Source: Cohnella ginsengisoli (GTDB lineage: Bacteria > Bacillota > Bacilli > Paenibacillales > Paenibacillaceae). Taken from it: a stretch of 64,000 bases of DNA. Positions 9,103 to 18,734 of this stretch are shown here, one piece after another. The first letter of the stretch is position 1, and every line of letters begins with the position of its first letter. The notes under the pieces are model-generated. The model saw only the letters and a list, made by a program, of their open reading frames with translations. It ran no database searches and was not told the origin of the DNA. The translations under genes and the position numbers were made by a program. The stretch is taken from contig NZ_JAPDHZ010000003.1 of assembly GCF_029525555.1 (NCBI RefSeq), positions 434,001 through 498,000 of the forward strand, written 5' to 3'.

Positions 9103-9318
9103 ATAACGCAAAATTGCGCTATGGTGACGCATGGACCCTCTCTTTTACAAACTCGTCTCCTCCATCGTACCGCCACAGCGCAAAATTGCGCTATTCGCGC
9201 TGTACGGCCCCTCGCTTGCACACACTTGTCTCCGCTATAGCGCAAAATTGCGCTATTTCCGCTGCCTGGCCCCTCGTTTGCACACACTCATCTCCGCCAT
9301 AGCCCACAATTGCGCTAT
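9103..9318. repeat. Four tandem units with a GCGCAAAATTGCGC palindrome
   Basis: Palindromic cores at 9103-9122, about 9175-9195, 9237-9256 and 9299-9318 are variants of ATAGCGCAAAATTGCGCTAT. Spacing is about 72, 62 and 62 bases. The text between cores is also repeated (CACACTYRTCTCCGCYAT before, TGGCCCCTCG after), so the whole 62-base unit is duplicated. The repeat fills most of the 9031-9453 gap. The rest of that gap (9319-9453) shows nothing recognisable. The same core recurs at 20.7 kb. Confidence 0.85.
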
Positions 9319-9453
9319 TTTCGACGCATGACCTCGCTCACGTACGCACTAGTCGCTGCAAGCTGTGCATGTCCAAGTTATTTCTGCAAGAAATGGGCAT
9401 ACTACCCGCACTATCGCTCGCTTGGACGGGCAAACGGCGGGGAGCGAACGCGC

Positions 9454-10566
9454 TTGATCCAATTTGACGGCGTCACCAAGAAGTATCCGGACGGCACCAG
9501 CGCTTTGAAGGGCATCAACCTCGAGATCGGGGAAGGCGAGCTCGTCACGCTGATCGGCCCGAGCGGATGCGGCAAATCCACGACGATGAAGATGATCAAC
9601 CGGCTCGTGGAGCCGACGAGCGGCCGGATCTCCATCGACGGCAAAGACATCTCCAAGATCAATCCCGTGCGGCTCAGACGGGATATTGGCTACGTCATCC
9701 AGCATATCGGGCTGTTCCCGCATATGACGATCAAGGATAACGTCGCGATCGTGCCGCGGCTTAAGCGCATGGACAAAAAGGCGTACGAACGCCGGATCGA
9801 CGAGCTGATGGACATGGTCGGCCTCGATCCCGAACAGTATCGCGACCGCTACCCGTCCGAGCTGAGCGGCGGCCAACAGCAGCGGATCGGCGTCATCCGG
9901 GCGATGGCGGCCGAGCCTTCCATCATCCTGATGGACGAGCCGTTCAGCGCGCTCGACCCGATCAGCCGCGAACAGCTGCAGGACGAGCTGATCCGGCTGC
10001 AGGAGACCGTCAAGAAGACGATCGTATTCGTCTCCCACGACATGGACGAGGCGCTCAAGATCGCGGACCGTATCGTCCTGATGAAGGGCGGCGAGATCGT
10101 TCAGGCCGACACGCCCGAGCGTATCCTGCGACGGCCCAAAAACGACTTCGTCCGCAGCTTCATCGGCGAAGGCCGATTGAACGAAGCTTCCGAGCATCTG
10201 TCGGTGGAGGACGTCATGCTGTGGAATCCCGTGACGGTGTACCAGTCTCGCGGCCTCGCGCACGGCGCGAAGCTCATGAAGCAGCATCGCGTCAACGGCC
10301 TGCTCGTGCTCGACAAGAATCGCGTGCTGCAGGGCGTCGTATCGAGAGAAGCGCTCGAGGAAAATTACCGGAACGAGGAGCTGACGCTTCAGGAAATCAT
10401 GCGGGCCGACATCCCGAACGTCGTCGTCGGCTCGAGCGTCGGGGATGCGGTGGACGTCATGAAGCAGCACGGCATGAGCTACCTGCCCGTCGTCCATCCC
10501 AACGGCCAGATCGCGGGCCTCGTGACCAATTCCAGCCTGATCGACGCCCTGCTGAAGCAGATATAA
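9454..10566 (+). CDS. Compatible-solute ABC transporter ATP-binding protein with CBS domains (OpuBA/OpuCA type)
   Basis: ATPase of a betaine/choline/carnitine-type importer, 370 residues. Walker A is GPSGCGKST, the signature LSGGQQQR, Walker B IILMDEPFSALD, and the H-loop FVSHDMDEA. Residues about 245-370 form two CBS domains, which in OpuA/OpuC relatives sense ionic strength or c-di-AMP. The start is TTG 9454 with GGGGAG about 10 bases upstream. The upstream in-frame extension to 9310 runs through the palindromic repeats and is not credible. The permease/binding-protein gene follows after 12 bases. Confidence 0.94.
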   Translation: MIQFDGVTKKYPDGTSALKGINLEIGEGELVTLIGPSGCGKSTTMKMINRLVEPTSGRISIDGKDISKINPVRLRRDIGYVIQHIGLFPHMTIKDNVAIVPRLKRMDKKAYERRIDELMDMVGLDPEQYRDRYPSELSGGQQQRIGVIRAMAAEPSIILMDEPFSALDPISREQLQDELIRLQETVKKTIVFVSHDMDEALKIADRIVLMKGGEIVQADTPERILRRPKNDFVRSFIGEGRLNEASEHLSVEDVMLWNPVTVYQSRGLAHGAKLMKQHRVNGLLVLDKNRVLQGVVSREALEENYRNEELTLQEIMRADIPNVVVGSSVGDAVDVMKQHGMSYLPVVHPNGQIAGLVTNSSLIDALLKQI

Positions 10567-10578
10567 ACGGAGGCCGCC

Positions 10579-12154
10579 ATGAATCTTTGGGACGTATTCA
10601 TCAACCGGCGCGACGACATCGTGCGCGCAACGCTCGAGCATCTGCAAATCTCGTTCATCGCGCTGTTTATCACCATCGCGATCTCGGTCCCGGCGGGACT
10701 CGCCTTGACGCGCTTCCGGCGTCTCGCCTCTCCCGTCATCGGGCTGACCTCGCTGTTCCAGACGATCCCGAGCCTCGCGCTGCTCGGCTTCATGATCCCG
10801 CTCGTCGGCATCGGCCGGGTGCCGGCCATCATCGCGCTGACGGTGTACGCGCTCCTGCCGATTCTGCGCAATACGTATACGGGCATCATGAACGTGGAAA
10901 AGCCGATCAAGGAAGCCGGCGTCGGCATGGGGATGACGGGCATGCAGGTCATGTGGCGCATCGAACTCCCGCTCGCGCTGAACGTCATCATGGCGGGGAT
11001 ACGCACCGCGACGGTCATGGTCATCGGCGTCGCCACGCTGGCCTCGCTCGTCGGCGCCGGGGGCCTCGGCGACCTCATTTTCCGCGGCATCTCGACGGTC
11101 AACACCGAGCTGATCCTGGCGGGCACGATTCCCGCCGCCCTGCTCGCGCTTCTGCTGGATTTTTTTGCTGGAGCGGATGGAACGGGCGGTCACGCCTCCA
11201 GGCTTAAGGCCGGTCGGCCGCAAACGGACGAATCGCTTCGCGCGGGTCGTCGAGATCGCGCTCGGCATCCTGCTCGTCGCGGCGATCGCGACGAGCCTGC
11301 TGGGACGCGGCGGGCTCGGATTCGGCGGAGTCGGAGGCGGCAAGACGATCACGGTCGGCGGCAAAAACTTCACCGAACAGGACATCCTCGTCCATATGCT
11401 GTCCTCCTTGATCGAGGCGAAGACCGATCTGAAAGTCGTGCGCAAGCCGTTTCTCGGCGGCTCCCAGGTGACCCACAGCGCGCTCGCGAGCCGCAGCATC
11501 GATCTGTACCCGGAGTATACGGGAACGGGGTGGTCGTCGGTATTGGGCGAGGCGCCTATCGGAGGAGATCCGCAGACCACGTACGATAAGGTTAAGGAAG
11601 CCTACGAAACGCGGTTCGGCATCACCTGGCTGCCGCCGTTCGGCTTCAACAATACGTACACGCTGTCCATGCGCGCCGACGCCGCCGAGCGACTCGGCAT
11701 CGACACGATGTCCCAGTTGGCGGCGCGTTCGTCCGAGCTGACGCTCGGCGCGACGCATGAGTTTCTGGAGCGGGAGGATGGCTTCAAGGGGTTGCAGGCC
11801 GCTTACGGCATGCACTTCAAAAAGGTGACCGGGCTCGACCCGGGCTTGACGTACGGCGCGGTCAAGGAAGGCACGACCGACGTCAACGACGCCTTCTCGA
11901 CGGACGGGCGCATCCAGGCGTTCAAACTGAAGACGCTCAAGGACGACAAGCGATTTTTCCCGCCGTACTATGCCGCCGTCGTCATTCGCGACGATACGCT
12001 GAAGGCGCATCCCGAACTGGAAGAGACGCTGAACCTGCTGGCAGGCAAAATCGACGACGCGACGATGTCCGCGCTGAACGGGAAGGTCGACCTGGAGCGC
12101 AAGGAGCCGCGCGCCGTGGCGGAGCAATGGCTGAAGGAGCAAGGGCTGATCTGA
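10579..12154 (+). CDS. Fused permease/substrate-binding protein of OpuB-type transporter (frame broken)
   Basis: Starts at ATG 10579 after a GGAGG. Residues 1-200 are a permease with several membrane helices (ISFIALFITIAISVPAGLAL and others) and an EAA-like loop (EAGVGMGMTGMQVMWRIELP). After a connecting helix comes an OpuAC-type glycine-betaine/choline-binding domain (ITVGGKNFTEQDILVHMLSS, YPEYTGTGW), giving about 524 residues. The two halves are in different frames. Removing one T from the run at 11160-11166 joins them as LLDFLLERMERAVTPPG. Single-chain permease-SBP proteins are known in Firmicutes. Forms a two-gene osmoprotectant importer with the ATPase. Confidence 0.9.
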
Positions 12155-12178
12155 CGGATCGCGCAGAGAGCGGCCGGC

Positions 12179-12970
12179 TTACGTCATTATAATCCGGCGA
12201 TGATGCGTGTACACGTTCAGCGAATCCGCGCGGATGAAGCCGACGCAGGTGATGCCGAGGTCCTCGGCCAGCCGGAGAGCAAGATCCGTCGGCGCGGACT
12301 TGGACAGCAGCAGCGGGCAGCCGATCTTGGCGGCCTTCAGTACGACCTCCGAGGAGAGGCGGCCGCTGAACACGATGACCCGGTCTCGCGCGTTTATTCG
12401 ATGGCGGATGCAGTGGCCGAACAGCTTGTCGAGCGCGTTGTGCCGGCCGATGTCCGCCCTCGCCTCCGCCACTCCCGATTCGTCGATCAGGGCGGCGTTG
12501 TGCAAGCCGCCCGTCGCCGCGAACTCGGCCGAAGCCGCCTGAAGTCCCGACATCCACTCGAAGCAGCGTTCGGCCGGGATCCGCAGCCCGCCGGTCAGCG
12601 TTTTAGCCGTGCGCGCATCATTCTGAAAGTAGAACTGCCGGCTTTTGCCGCAGCAAGAGCCGATCATACGCTTCGAGTAAAAGTCCTTGGCGGTGGATTG
12701 CGGACGAACGAGCTCGACGCGGGCAAATCCGCCTTGGGCGTCCAGCGATAATGACTTGATATCTTCGCGGACGCGAATGACGCCCTCGGAGCCGAGAAAG
12801 CCGACGACCAGATCGGTCAGATCGCTAGGCGAGCAGACCAAGGTCGCGAACTCCTCGCCGTCCACGATCAGCGTAAGCGGATATTCGGCCGCCACGTCCT
12901 CTTCCCGCTCGGAGACGAGTCCCTCTTTTATTTTCGTCGCGGTCCATTTTACGATCGAAGGTCGTTCCAT
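12179..12970 (-). CDS. fdhD: Formate dehydrogenase accessory sulfurtransferase FdhD
   Basis: FdhD delivers sulfur from the cysteine desulfurase to the molybdenum cofactor of formate-dehydrogenase-type enzymes. The protein has 263 residues, the usual length. It contains the paired cysteines in RMIGSCCGKS and the conserved C-terminal FSGRLSSEVVLKAAKIGCPL and SKSAPTDLALRLAE blocks. ATG 12970 has GGAG immediately upstream. It lies 17 bases after the molybdoenzyme gene on the same strand, so the two form an operon and FdhD probably sulfurates that enzyme's cofactor. Confidence 0.96.
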   Translation of the reverse strand: MERPSIVKWTATKIKEGLVSEREEDVAAEYPLTLIVDGEEFATLVCSPSDLTDLVVGFLGSEGVIRVREDIKSLSLDAQGGFARVELVRPQSTAKDFYSKRMIGSCCGKSRQFYFQNDARTAKTLTGGLRIPAERCFEWMSGLQAASAEFAATGGLHNAALIDESGVAEARADIGRHNALDKLFGHCIRHRINARDRVIVFSGRLSSEVVLKAAKIGCPLLLSKSAPTDLALRLAEDLGITCVGFIRADSLNVYTHHRRIIMT

Positions 12971-12987
12971 CTCCGTCCCCCTTGCGC

Positions 12988-15343
12988 TTATTCCGGCATG
13001 CCGATGTCCAATTCCTCGATTCGCCTCTCCACGTACCTCGTGTCCTTCAGCGCATGGTAAGTCTCCGCCTTCTCTACGACGACCGCCGCGTTATATTCGG
13101 GAATGCCCGCATGGGGCTCATAGACGCCTTTGGGAAAAAGCATATTGCCTTCCGGCCAATACAACTCGAGATTGCCTGCGGCCATCGCCGCCGCTTTGTA
13201 CCTGCCGTGAAAAACGCCGTGCCGGTTATAGACGACGACGGCATCTCCCTCCCGAATGCCCAGCCCCGCCGCGTCCGCCGCGTTCATCAGCACGTCGTAC
13301 CGCCCGGCGCCGTTAAACGGGTCATGGTCGCCGTACACCATCGAATTAAACTGCTTGCCGCGGCGCGTCGTCGCGTAAAACCGGCCTTCGGGCTTGCGAA
13401 GCTCCGGAAGCTCGATCGGCAGAAGCCTCCCCCTTGCCGTCAGGCGTCGGGAACTCACCCCCTTCGCACAGCCAGGCGCCGCCCCATTGAAAGACGTCGC
13501 CGCTTCCCCGCAGATGCTGAATGCCGTCGTAGTTGGGCGCGGCCTTGGCGATCTCCTCCCGGAGGGCGGCCGCATCGGCAAAAGCCGCGGCTTCCCGCCG
13601 CTCCGGACGGATGCGGGCAGCCAGATCGATATAGATCTCCCACTCGGGCCTGGCTTCCGCGATGCGCGGACCTTCGATCTCCGGCGAGAAATACACCATC
13701 CGTTCCGTCGAGGTGGACGTGCCGCCGCCCGGCTGCTCGTACCGGGTCATGGCGGGCAGCACCCACACCTCCTCTTTCGCGTCGACGAGCGTGGAGGTAT
13801 TGAGCACGATGTCCTGATGAACGCGCACGTCGACGTTTTCCAGGCATGCTCGCACGAAGTCGGGGTCCGGCATCGTCTCGACGAAGTTGCCGCCGGACGT
13901 GTAGAACACCTTGAGCTTGCGCTCGTGATCGTCCGGCAGCATCGCGTTCTCGAGCGACACGCCGACAATGTCGCCCTGCCAGCGCGGCAGCTCGAATCCC
14001 CATAGCGCCTCGATCCGCCGGGCATGCTCCTCCTGAAAGTCCCCGCCGGGCAGGCTGAACGGATCCGCGCCCATTTCGCCGGAGCCCTGAACCCCGCTAT
14101 GTCCGCGGATCGGCATGACGCCGCAGTGCTCCCTGCCGACAAAGCCGCGGAGCAGCGCCAGATTGGCGACCTGCGAGATGTTGTCCGTGCCGAAGCGGTG
14201 CTGGGTGAGCCCCATGCTCCAGACGAAGACGCCGCTGCGCGAGCCGGCCAGCAGCTTCGCGAAGTCGGCCATCCGCTCGCGCGGCAAACCCGACGACCGT
14301 TCGAGCGCCGCCCAATCCTGCAGGCGCACGTGCTCCCTCAGCGCTTCATAACCGCTTACGTGCGCCTTCACGAACGCGTGATCGATCGCCGAGCCCGGCC
14401 GCTCGTCCTCCATCTCGAACCAATGCTTCATCACGCCGTTCATGAACGCGATGTCGCCGCCGATGTTCACCTGGTAAAAGTCGTCGGCCAGCTTCGTGCC
14501 GAACAGCGCGGATTCGGGGATCGACGGCACCCAGTAGCCCTCCATCGCCGGCTCCCGGTACGGATTGATGACGATGATCTTCGTGCCTTTGCGTTTGGCG
14601 GCGTACATATACTTGGTGGACACCGGCTGATTGTTCGAAGCTACGCTTCCCCAGAACACGAGCACGTCCGTGCCGATCCAATCCTTGTAGCTGCAGCTGG
14701 AAGCGCCGATGCCGAGCGACCGCTTCATCGCGGTCTTCGAGGGCGAATGGCAAATGCGCGACGCATTGTCGATGTTGTTCGTGCCTATCAGGCGAGCGGC
14801 CTTGGCAGCCGCGTAGTACGATTCGTTCGTAATGCCGCGCCCGGTCAGATAAAAGGCCAGCTGCTTCGGATCTACGCCGCGAATGCGGCTGGCGATGCGA
14901 TCCATGGCCTCATCCCAAGTCGCGCGCCGGAAGCTGCGCTCGCCTTTCTCTCGTAGGAGCGGGTAGGGAATACGCCCCAATTTTCGCAGCTTGGCGCTGT
15001 TCATCTGCCTGAGCTCGTCGATATCGGCATGCAAAACGTCAGGCTTGATCGGCCCCATCGTGTTCAGCCGCAGTACGTTCAGCCGGGTCGTGCACAGATG
15101 CGGGCCCATCAGCGTCTGATCGTAAAGGCCGGACACGCCGAGCGCGCATCCGTCGCAGACGCCTTGCGTCAAGATTCTGTACGCGTAAGGCAAATTGTCG
15201 CGATTGTCCCAGACGACCTTCATCGTATCGCGGATATGATGCGGCTTCTGCCTGCCCAGGCCGAACGGCATTTTGCTCACCCACAGCTTGGGATCCGGAC
15301 TTCCCGGCAGCTTCGTTCGTCCCGAATGCTTGGTCTTGCCCAT
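12988..15343 (-). CDS. FdhF/YdeP-family molybdopterin oxidoreductase (frame broken)
   Basis: Large bis-MGD-type oxidoreductase of the Fdhalpha-like (FdhF/YdeP) subfamily, about 785 residues. The N-terminus has the subfamily signature MPFGLGRQKPHHIRDTMKVV, then QGVCDGCALGVSGLYD, in place of the classical four-cysteine cluster motif. NNIDNASRICHSPSKTAMKR and the GHSGVQGSGEMG region are conserved. ATG 15343 has GGAGG 8 bases upstream. The C-terminal 145 residues (LLPIELPELRKPEGRFYATT onward) are in another frame; removing one base from the five-C run at 13429-13433 rejoins them. Physiological substrate unknown; E. coli YdeP is linked to acid resistance, not proven formate oxidation. Confidence 0.92.
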
Positions 15344-15378
15344 GATCGTCAACCTCCGTCTCAGCCGCGATGGAAATG

Positions 15379-15426
15379 AAAAAGCCGCCGACCCGAAGCA
15401 GCCCGCTGCTCCGTGATTTGCGGCTT
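15379..15426 (-). terminator. Rho-independent terminator after the glycosylase gene
   Basis: Read on the minus strand, AAGCCGC (15426-15420) pairs with GCGGCTT (15388-15382) around an inner GAGCAGCGGGCTGCTT hairpin, followed by a run of five T. It separates the glycosylase gene from the molybdoenzyme operon. Confidence 0.8.
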
Positions 15427-15518
15427 GGAATACGTTTAGTTTAGCAGGTCGACCGATTGTACTGCAAGCGTTTGCAAATCGTGGGCAAGCGCGGAGCGTT
15501 CCCTTCTCGATTCCCGCT

Positions 15519-16115
15519 TCACTTGCCCTTCCTCGACACAAACGGATTGCCCGTCTCCCAAAAGCGCCACGGGTAATCTCTCGCTTCGCCGCTGTTGTCG
15601 ATACCGATCCTCGGTCCTGCCGATATGGACGACACGGGTCTTCCCTCCGCGATATAAAGCGGCGGCTTGTCCAGCGGAAGTCCGTAATCCTGGATGCCGA
15701 TACCCAGCGCCTTCGTCAATTTGCCCGGTCCGCTGGTCAGATGGTGGATTTTCTTCAACGGACCTCTGCGTTCCAGCATGAGCGCTTCACCCTCCACGGG
15801 TTCGACGGCCCTGATCAATACGGCTTCCGGACTGTCGTGCTCTCCGCTGACCACGTTGAACAGGCAGTGGGTATGCATGACGTACGTATACGCATAACCC
15901 GGCGGGCCGAACATCACTTCCGTTCGCGGCGTCCTTCGGCCCCCGAAGCTGTGCGCGGCACGGTCCCCCGGACCGATATAAGCTTCCGTCTCGACGATCC
16001 ATCCGGAGGCGATACCGAGCTCCGTCTCCTTGACGAGCAGCATCCCAAGCAGCGAACGAGCCAGTTCGAGCGTAGGCTTTTGAAAAAAGGAAAGGGATAA
16101 GGGGTTGATCGTCAT
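15519..16115 (-). CDS. DNA-3-methyladenine glycosylase (AAG/Mpg type)
   Basis: Base-excision repair enzyme of the AAG fold, 198 residues. Conserved blocks are LLGMLLVKE, GWIVETEAYIGPGDRAAHSF (catalytic Glu in VETEAY), GYAYTYVMHTHCLFNVV and SGPGKLTKALGI. It is full length. Together with the AlkD-like gene at the left end, the window has two independent alkylation-repair functions, but they are 15 kb apart and not co-transcribed. Confidence 0.96.
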   Translation of the reverse strand: MTINPLSLSFFQKPTLELARSLLGMLLVKETELGIASGWIVETEAYIGPGDRAAHSFGGRRTPRTEVMFGPPGYAYTYVMHTHCLFNVVSGEHDSPEAVLIRAVEPVEGEALMLERRGPLKKIHHLTSGPGKLTKALGIGIQDYGLPLDKPPLYIAEGRPVSSISAGPRIGIDNSGEARDYPWRFWETGNPFVSRKGK

Positions 16116-16273
16116 ATAGCCACCTCGTTTATAGCTTAATCACAATTATTCGAAGACATTCTCCCGCAGGGATGCAGCCGTTCCGCATGGTCGTTCACCA
16201 TACAATATAGCGTACAACCGCGTACTTTACGAAAATGCCGCCAAAGTTGAATCCGTTCAGCAACAGTCGCCAT

Positions 16274-16313
16274 GCAAAGCCCCCCATCAGCTACAGCTGA
16301 CGGGGGGCTTTGC
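16274..16313. terminator. Long hairpin, probably an old terminator
   Basis: A 19-bp stem with one A-C mismatch (16274-16292 with 16295-16313) and a 2-nt loop. Neither side has a clear T run beyond the TTT in the stem. It lies next to gene remnants, so it may be the relic terminator of a deleted minus-strand gene. The rest of 16116-16273 shows nothing recognisable. Confidence 0.5.
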
Positions 16314-16324
16314 CGAACGTCCGA

Positions 16325-16440
16325 TTAAGCTTCCCCGGCCATGCCGACGCCCGCACCGGCGAGCGCCTCCAGAACGCCGGCGACGATCTACTCGAAATGC
16401 GCGTCGTTCAGCGAGAACAGCTCTTCCTTCCGCTACGCCT
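16325..16440 (-). pseudogene. Possible C-terminal remnant of a lost minus-strand gene
   Basis: Reading the minus strand toward TAA at 16325-16327 gives LFSLNDAHFE, a stop, then IVAGVLEALAGAGVGMAGEA. This looks like the last 30 residues of a helical enzyme C-terminus (aminotransferase-like at best), with one internal TAG. The similarity stops abruptly near 16440, where the opposite-strand dehydrogenase remnant begins. The family cannot be stated with confidence. Confidence 0.3.
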
Positions 16441-16951
16441 ATTTGTTAGGCGCCCTGGAAATCTACGCCATCGATCCGGCAGAGAGCCGGCTTGACCTGC
16501 TGCCGAAAAAGCCGGGCATTCGCCCGCTGCCCATGAACGCGGAAGCAGCCAGAGAAGCGATCCGCGCGGCGACGGGAGGTAAAATGCTCGACGTCGTATT
16601 CGACGTCACCGGTCATCCGTCCGTTCTTGCCCAGGCCACCTTGCTCGTCAAGCCGTTCGGTCGCGTCGTGCTGCTCGGCGATACTTCGGTGCCCTCGCAG
16701 CAAACGCTCGGGCCGAACGTCGTATCGGATTCCGTCTCGATTCTGGGCATCCATGCCCTCAAAAATTACCGGGAGTGGGACCATCCCGCGATGTCCGAAC
16801 TTTTCCTTCGTTACCTCATTCAGGGCCGCATGGATATCGCGCCGCTCATCGCCGGTATTCGCCGATGGATGCGCCGGAAGCGTACGGCCTGGTAATGAAT
16901 AACCGCAGCTCGGCCATGGGCGTGCTGTTCGATTGGACGCGTTTGGATTAA
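16440..16951 (+). pseudogene. Truncated zinc-type (MDR) alcohol dehydrogenase remnant
   Basis: C-terminal half of a medium-chain dehydrogenase: EIYAIDPAESRLDLLPKKPG, the Rossmann strand GKMLDVVFDVTGHPSVLAQA, LLVKPFGRVVLLGDTS and MDIAPLIAG. Near 16855 the frame changes to YSPMDAPEAYGLVMNNRSSA and ends with TAA at 16949-16951. The N-terminal catalytic domain, with its zinc ligands, and the GxGxxG are missing, and no start or Shine-Dalgarno is present. Unlike the other broken genes here, loss of half the gene means true decay. A short GGCGGCC/GGCCGCC hairpin (16956-16974) follows. Confidence 0.85.
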
Positions 16952-16974
16952 GCGGGGCGGCCTTCTTGGCCGCC

Positions 16975-17408
16975 TTACCCTTTGACCGACGTATACTTTT
17001 CCCCAAACTGCTTCTTCCAAAATTCAAGCGGGTAATCCAAGCTGTTATAGAAGACGCCGAACATCGCTTTGGCGTTCGTGCTCGTTTCCTTTTCCAGCAC
17101 GAGATCGTTCGGTTTGGAATAAAACACGATATGGTTGATGTAATAATACGGCACGGTCGTCCACTGTTGGATTTCGCGCACGATTTCCGGATAGAGCGTG
17201 TTCACAGGTTTGTTCTGGAGCAGCAAAATCTTCTCGTTCGAAAAAAACAGCAGCATCTGCTTTTTGATGAGATCCAGTTGGATTCGGAGACGGAGTAGAA
17301 GGTCAGGGAGGCGAGCAGCAGGACGATGCATAGGAAGCCCGCGAGCAGCTTCAGGAATAGGGAGTTCGTTCGATTTCTGATGAAAAGGATCGGTCGAATC
17401 TTTTTCAA
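16975..17408 (-). pseudogene. Truncated membrane-anchored sensor/regulator, N-terminal part
   Basis: The minus-strand start TTG 17408, with GGGGA upstream, reads LKKIRPILFIRNRTNSLFLK, then LLAGFLCIVLLLASLTFYSV, a signal-anchor helix typical of the large AraC-type regulators and sensor kinases of Paenibacillus. The frame then changes near 17280 and continues as IQLDLIKKQMLLFFSNEKIL to VFYSKPNDLVLEKE and ends at 16975. The distal output domain is absent. With the dehydrogenase remnant facing it, this marks a deletion scar. Confidence 0.6.
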
Positions 17409-17489
17409 GGCGTCCCCGCCTTTAGAATGGATCGCGTTCGCCCTTTGGTTCTTCCTATCTTACCAAATCCCTGTATACCGGAAACGCGT

Positions 17490-17760
17490 TCAATCTCTGG
17501 GGTTATCGACGCGCATAATGTCCAGGAAAGGCAGCTTGGCGAGCTTCTCGAGCGTCTGGACGTGGACCAATCTCGTGCGCGCGTCCAGCTTCACGATCCG
17601 GCCGCGAACGGGCTCCGGCTCGTCCCATATCGTCAGAACGACGGTGCTGTCCTCCTGCTTGGCCTCCACCAGGCGCTCTCCCATTTCCTCGAGCTCGAAC
17701 TCGTCGCGCGTCGGACGTTTGGCTTTATATTTCTTTCCCGGTTTTTTTTACCTCTGGCAA
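17490..17760 (-). CDS. YolD-like family protein (frame broken)
   Basis: About 90 residues. TTG 17760 follows GGAGG and reads LPEVKKPGKKYKAKRPTRDE after one base is removed from the eight-T run at 17742-17749. It then continues FELEEMGERLVEAKQEDSTV and a C-terminal beta-rich part (RGRIVKLDARTRLVHVQT). YolD-like proteins often sit beside UvrX-type translesion polymerases, but no polymerase is adjacent here. Function is not established. Confidence 0.75.
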
Positions 17761-17835
17761 TTCGGTCTACCTCCTTCAGTCAACTCTCCTATTCTACCAA
17801 ATAACGAAGGCGTTATGGGAAAAAGGTGCTTGTGA

Positions 17836-17854
17836 TATAATAAACCCAGTTTAT
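17836..17854 (+). promoter_or_regulatory. Extended -10 promoter and overlapping palindrome before the IclR gene
   Basis: TGATATAAT at 17833-17841 is a perfect extended -10 element. Overlapping it is the inverted repeat ATAAAC-CCA-GTTTAT (17840-17854), placed to block transcription initiation. Autorepression by the IclR protein is the natural inference. Confidence 0.6.
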
Positions 17855-17874
17855 CAGAGAAACCTGGTGAGAAA

Positions 17875-18633
17875 ATGGAGCGTACAGATCGCAAGTATTG
17901 GGTGCCGGCGCTTGAACGAGCGCATGAAGTACTTCATTGCATCGCGGCCCGCCCTTCCCGAATGCGGATGATGGACCTGGTGTCCGAGACGGGAATCAAC
18001 AAAAGCACGATGTTTTCGCTTCTGCAGACGATGGAGACGCTACAGTGGGTGAATCGGGAAAAAGGCGAAACCTACGCCCTGGGCCCCGTATTCGCTACGC
18101 TCGGCCGCGCTTATTTTTCCGGCATCGATCTCGTCGCGCAGTTTCAGCGCTTGGCGGCGGGCGCGGCCGAACGGATCGGCGAGACGGCGCAGCTTGCCCG
18201 ATTGGAAGGAATCCATATCTTGTACCTGGCGAAAAAAGAAGCGCCTGCGCCCGTGCGGCTCGTCTCCGAGCCGGGCATGCGGATTCCCGCCTATGCGACG
18301 GCGATGGGAAAAGCGCTCTTGGCGAATATGCCGGACGAACGGGTTCGGACGTTGTTCGCGAACGCCGCGTTCGAACGGTTTACCGATAAAACCGCCTCGA
18401 ACGTGGATGCCTTGCTCGGGCAGCTGGAGCAAGTACGGCAGCTCGGATATGCCGTGGACGAGGAAGAGGTCGTGAACGGGATCGCGTGCATCGCGGCCGC
18501 CGTCAAAGACCCGGGCGGCGTTCCCGTCGCGGCCGTCAGCTTCACGATGCCGCTCCCCCGCTGGGAAGCCAAGAAGCCGGATGCCCGGAAGGAAGTACTG
18601 CGGTTGGCTGAGCAATTGTCTTCTTTGCAGTAA
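17875..18633 (+). CDS. IclR-family transcriptional regulator
   Basis: 252 residues with an N-terminal winged helix (MMDLVSETGINKSTMFSLLQ) and a C-terminal effector-binding domain (GMRIPAYATAMGKALLANMP; LGYAVDEEEVVNGIACIAAA). IclR proteins commonly control catabolism of aromatic or sugar acids. It lies just upstream of the SDR and FAH genes on the same strand, separated by a strong AT-rich promoter, and is their probable regulator. GGTGAG precedes ATG 17875. No clear terminator follows it. Confidence 0.95.
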   Translation: MERTDRKYWVPALERAHEVLHCIAARPSRMRMMDLVSETGINKSTMFSLLQTMETLQWVNREKGETYALGPVFATLGRAYFSGIDLVAQFQRLAAGAAERIGETAQLARLEGIHILYLAKKEAPAPVRLVSEPGMRIPAYATAMGKALLANMPDERVRTLFANAAFERFTDKTASNVDALLGQLEQVRQLGYAVDEEEVVNGIACIAAAVKDPGGVPVAAVSFTMPLPRWEAKKPDARKEVLRLAEQLSSLQ

Positions 18634-18734
18634 TCGAAGATCAGGTTCGGTTAAGGACTCGTTTTTCGCCGCCTCGAGCGCGTGAAAGCGGGTTCTTTTT
18701 TTTACGTTGACCAGCGCAAATGCGGGATGATATA

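Noticed and set aside
9103..9318. Possible CRISPR array
   Set aside because: Repeat cores are palindromes of about 20 bases inside longer duplicated units, the spacers are also repeated, and no cas gene is near. The same applies to 20665-20831.
9310..9453. N-terminal extension of the OpuBA-type ATPase
   Set aside because: The extra 48 residues are encoded by the end of the palindromic repeat array and have no family similarity. TTG 9454 has a ribosome-binding site.
9349..11580. 743-residue minus-strand open frame over the OpuB-type transporter genes
   Set aside because: Its composition is that of an antisense frame (Asp/His/Arg-rich), and the plus-strand genes have clear ATPase and permease motifs.
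15519..17760. Prophage remnant suggested by a YolD-like gene and gene fragments
   Set aside because: No integrase, structural or replication phage genes and no attachment-site repeats are visible. YolD-like genes also occur outside prophages.
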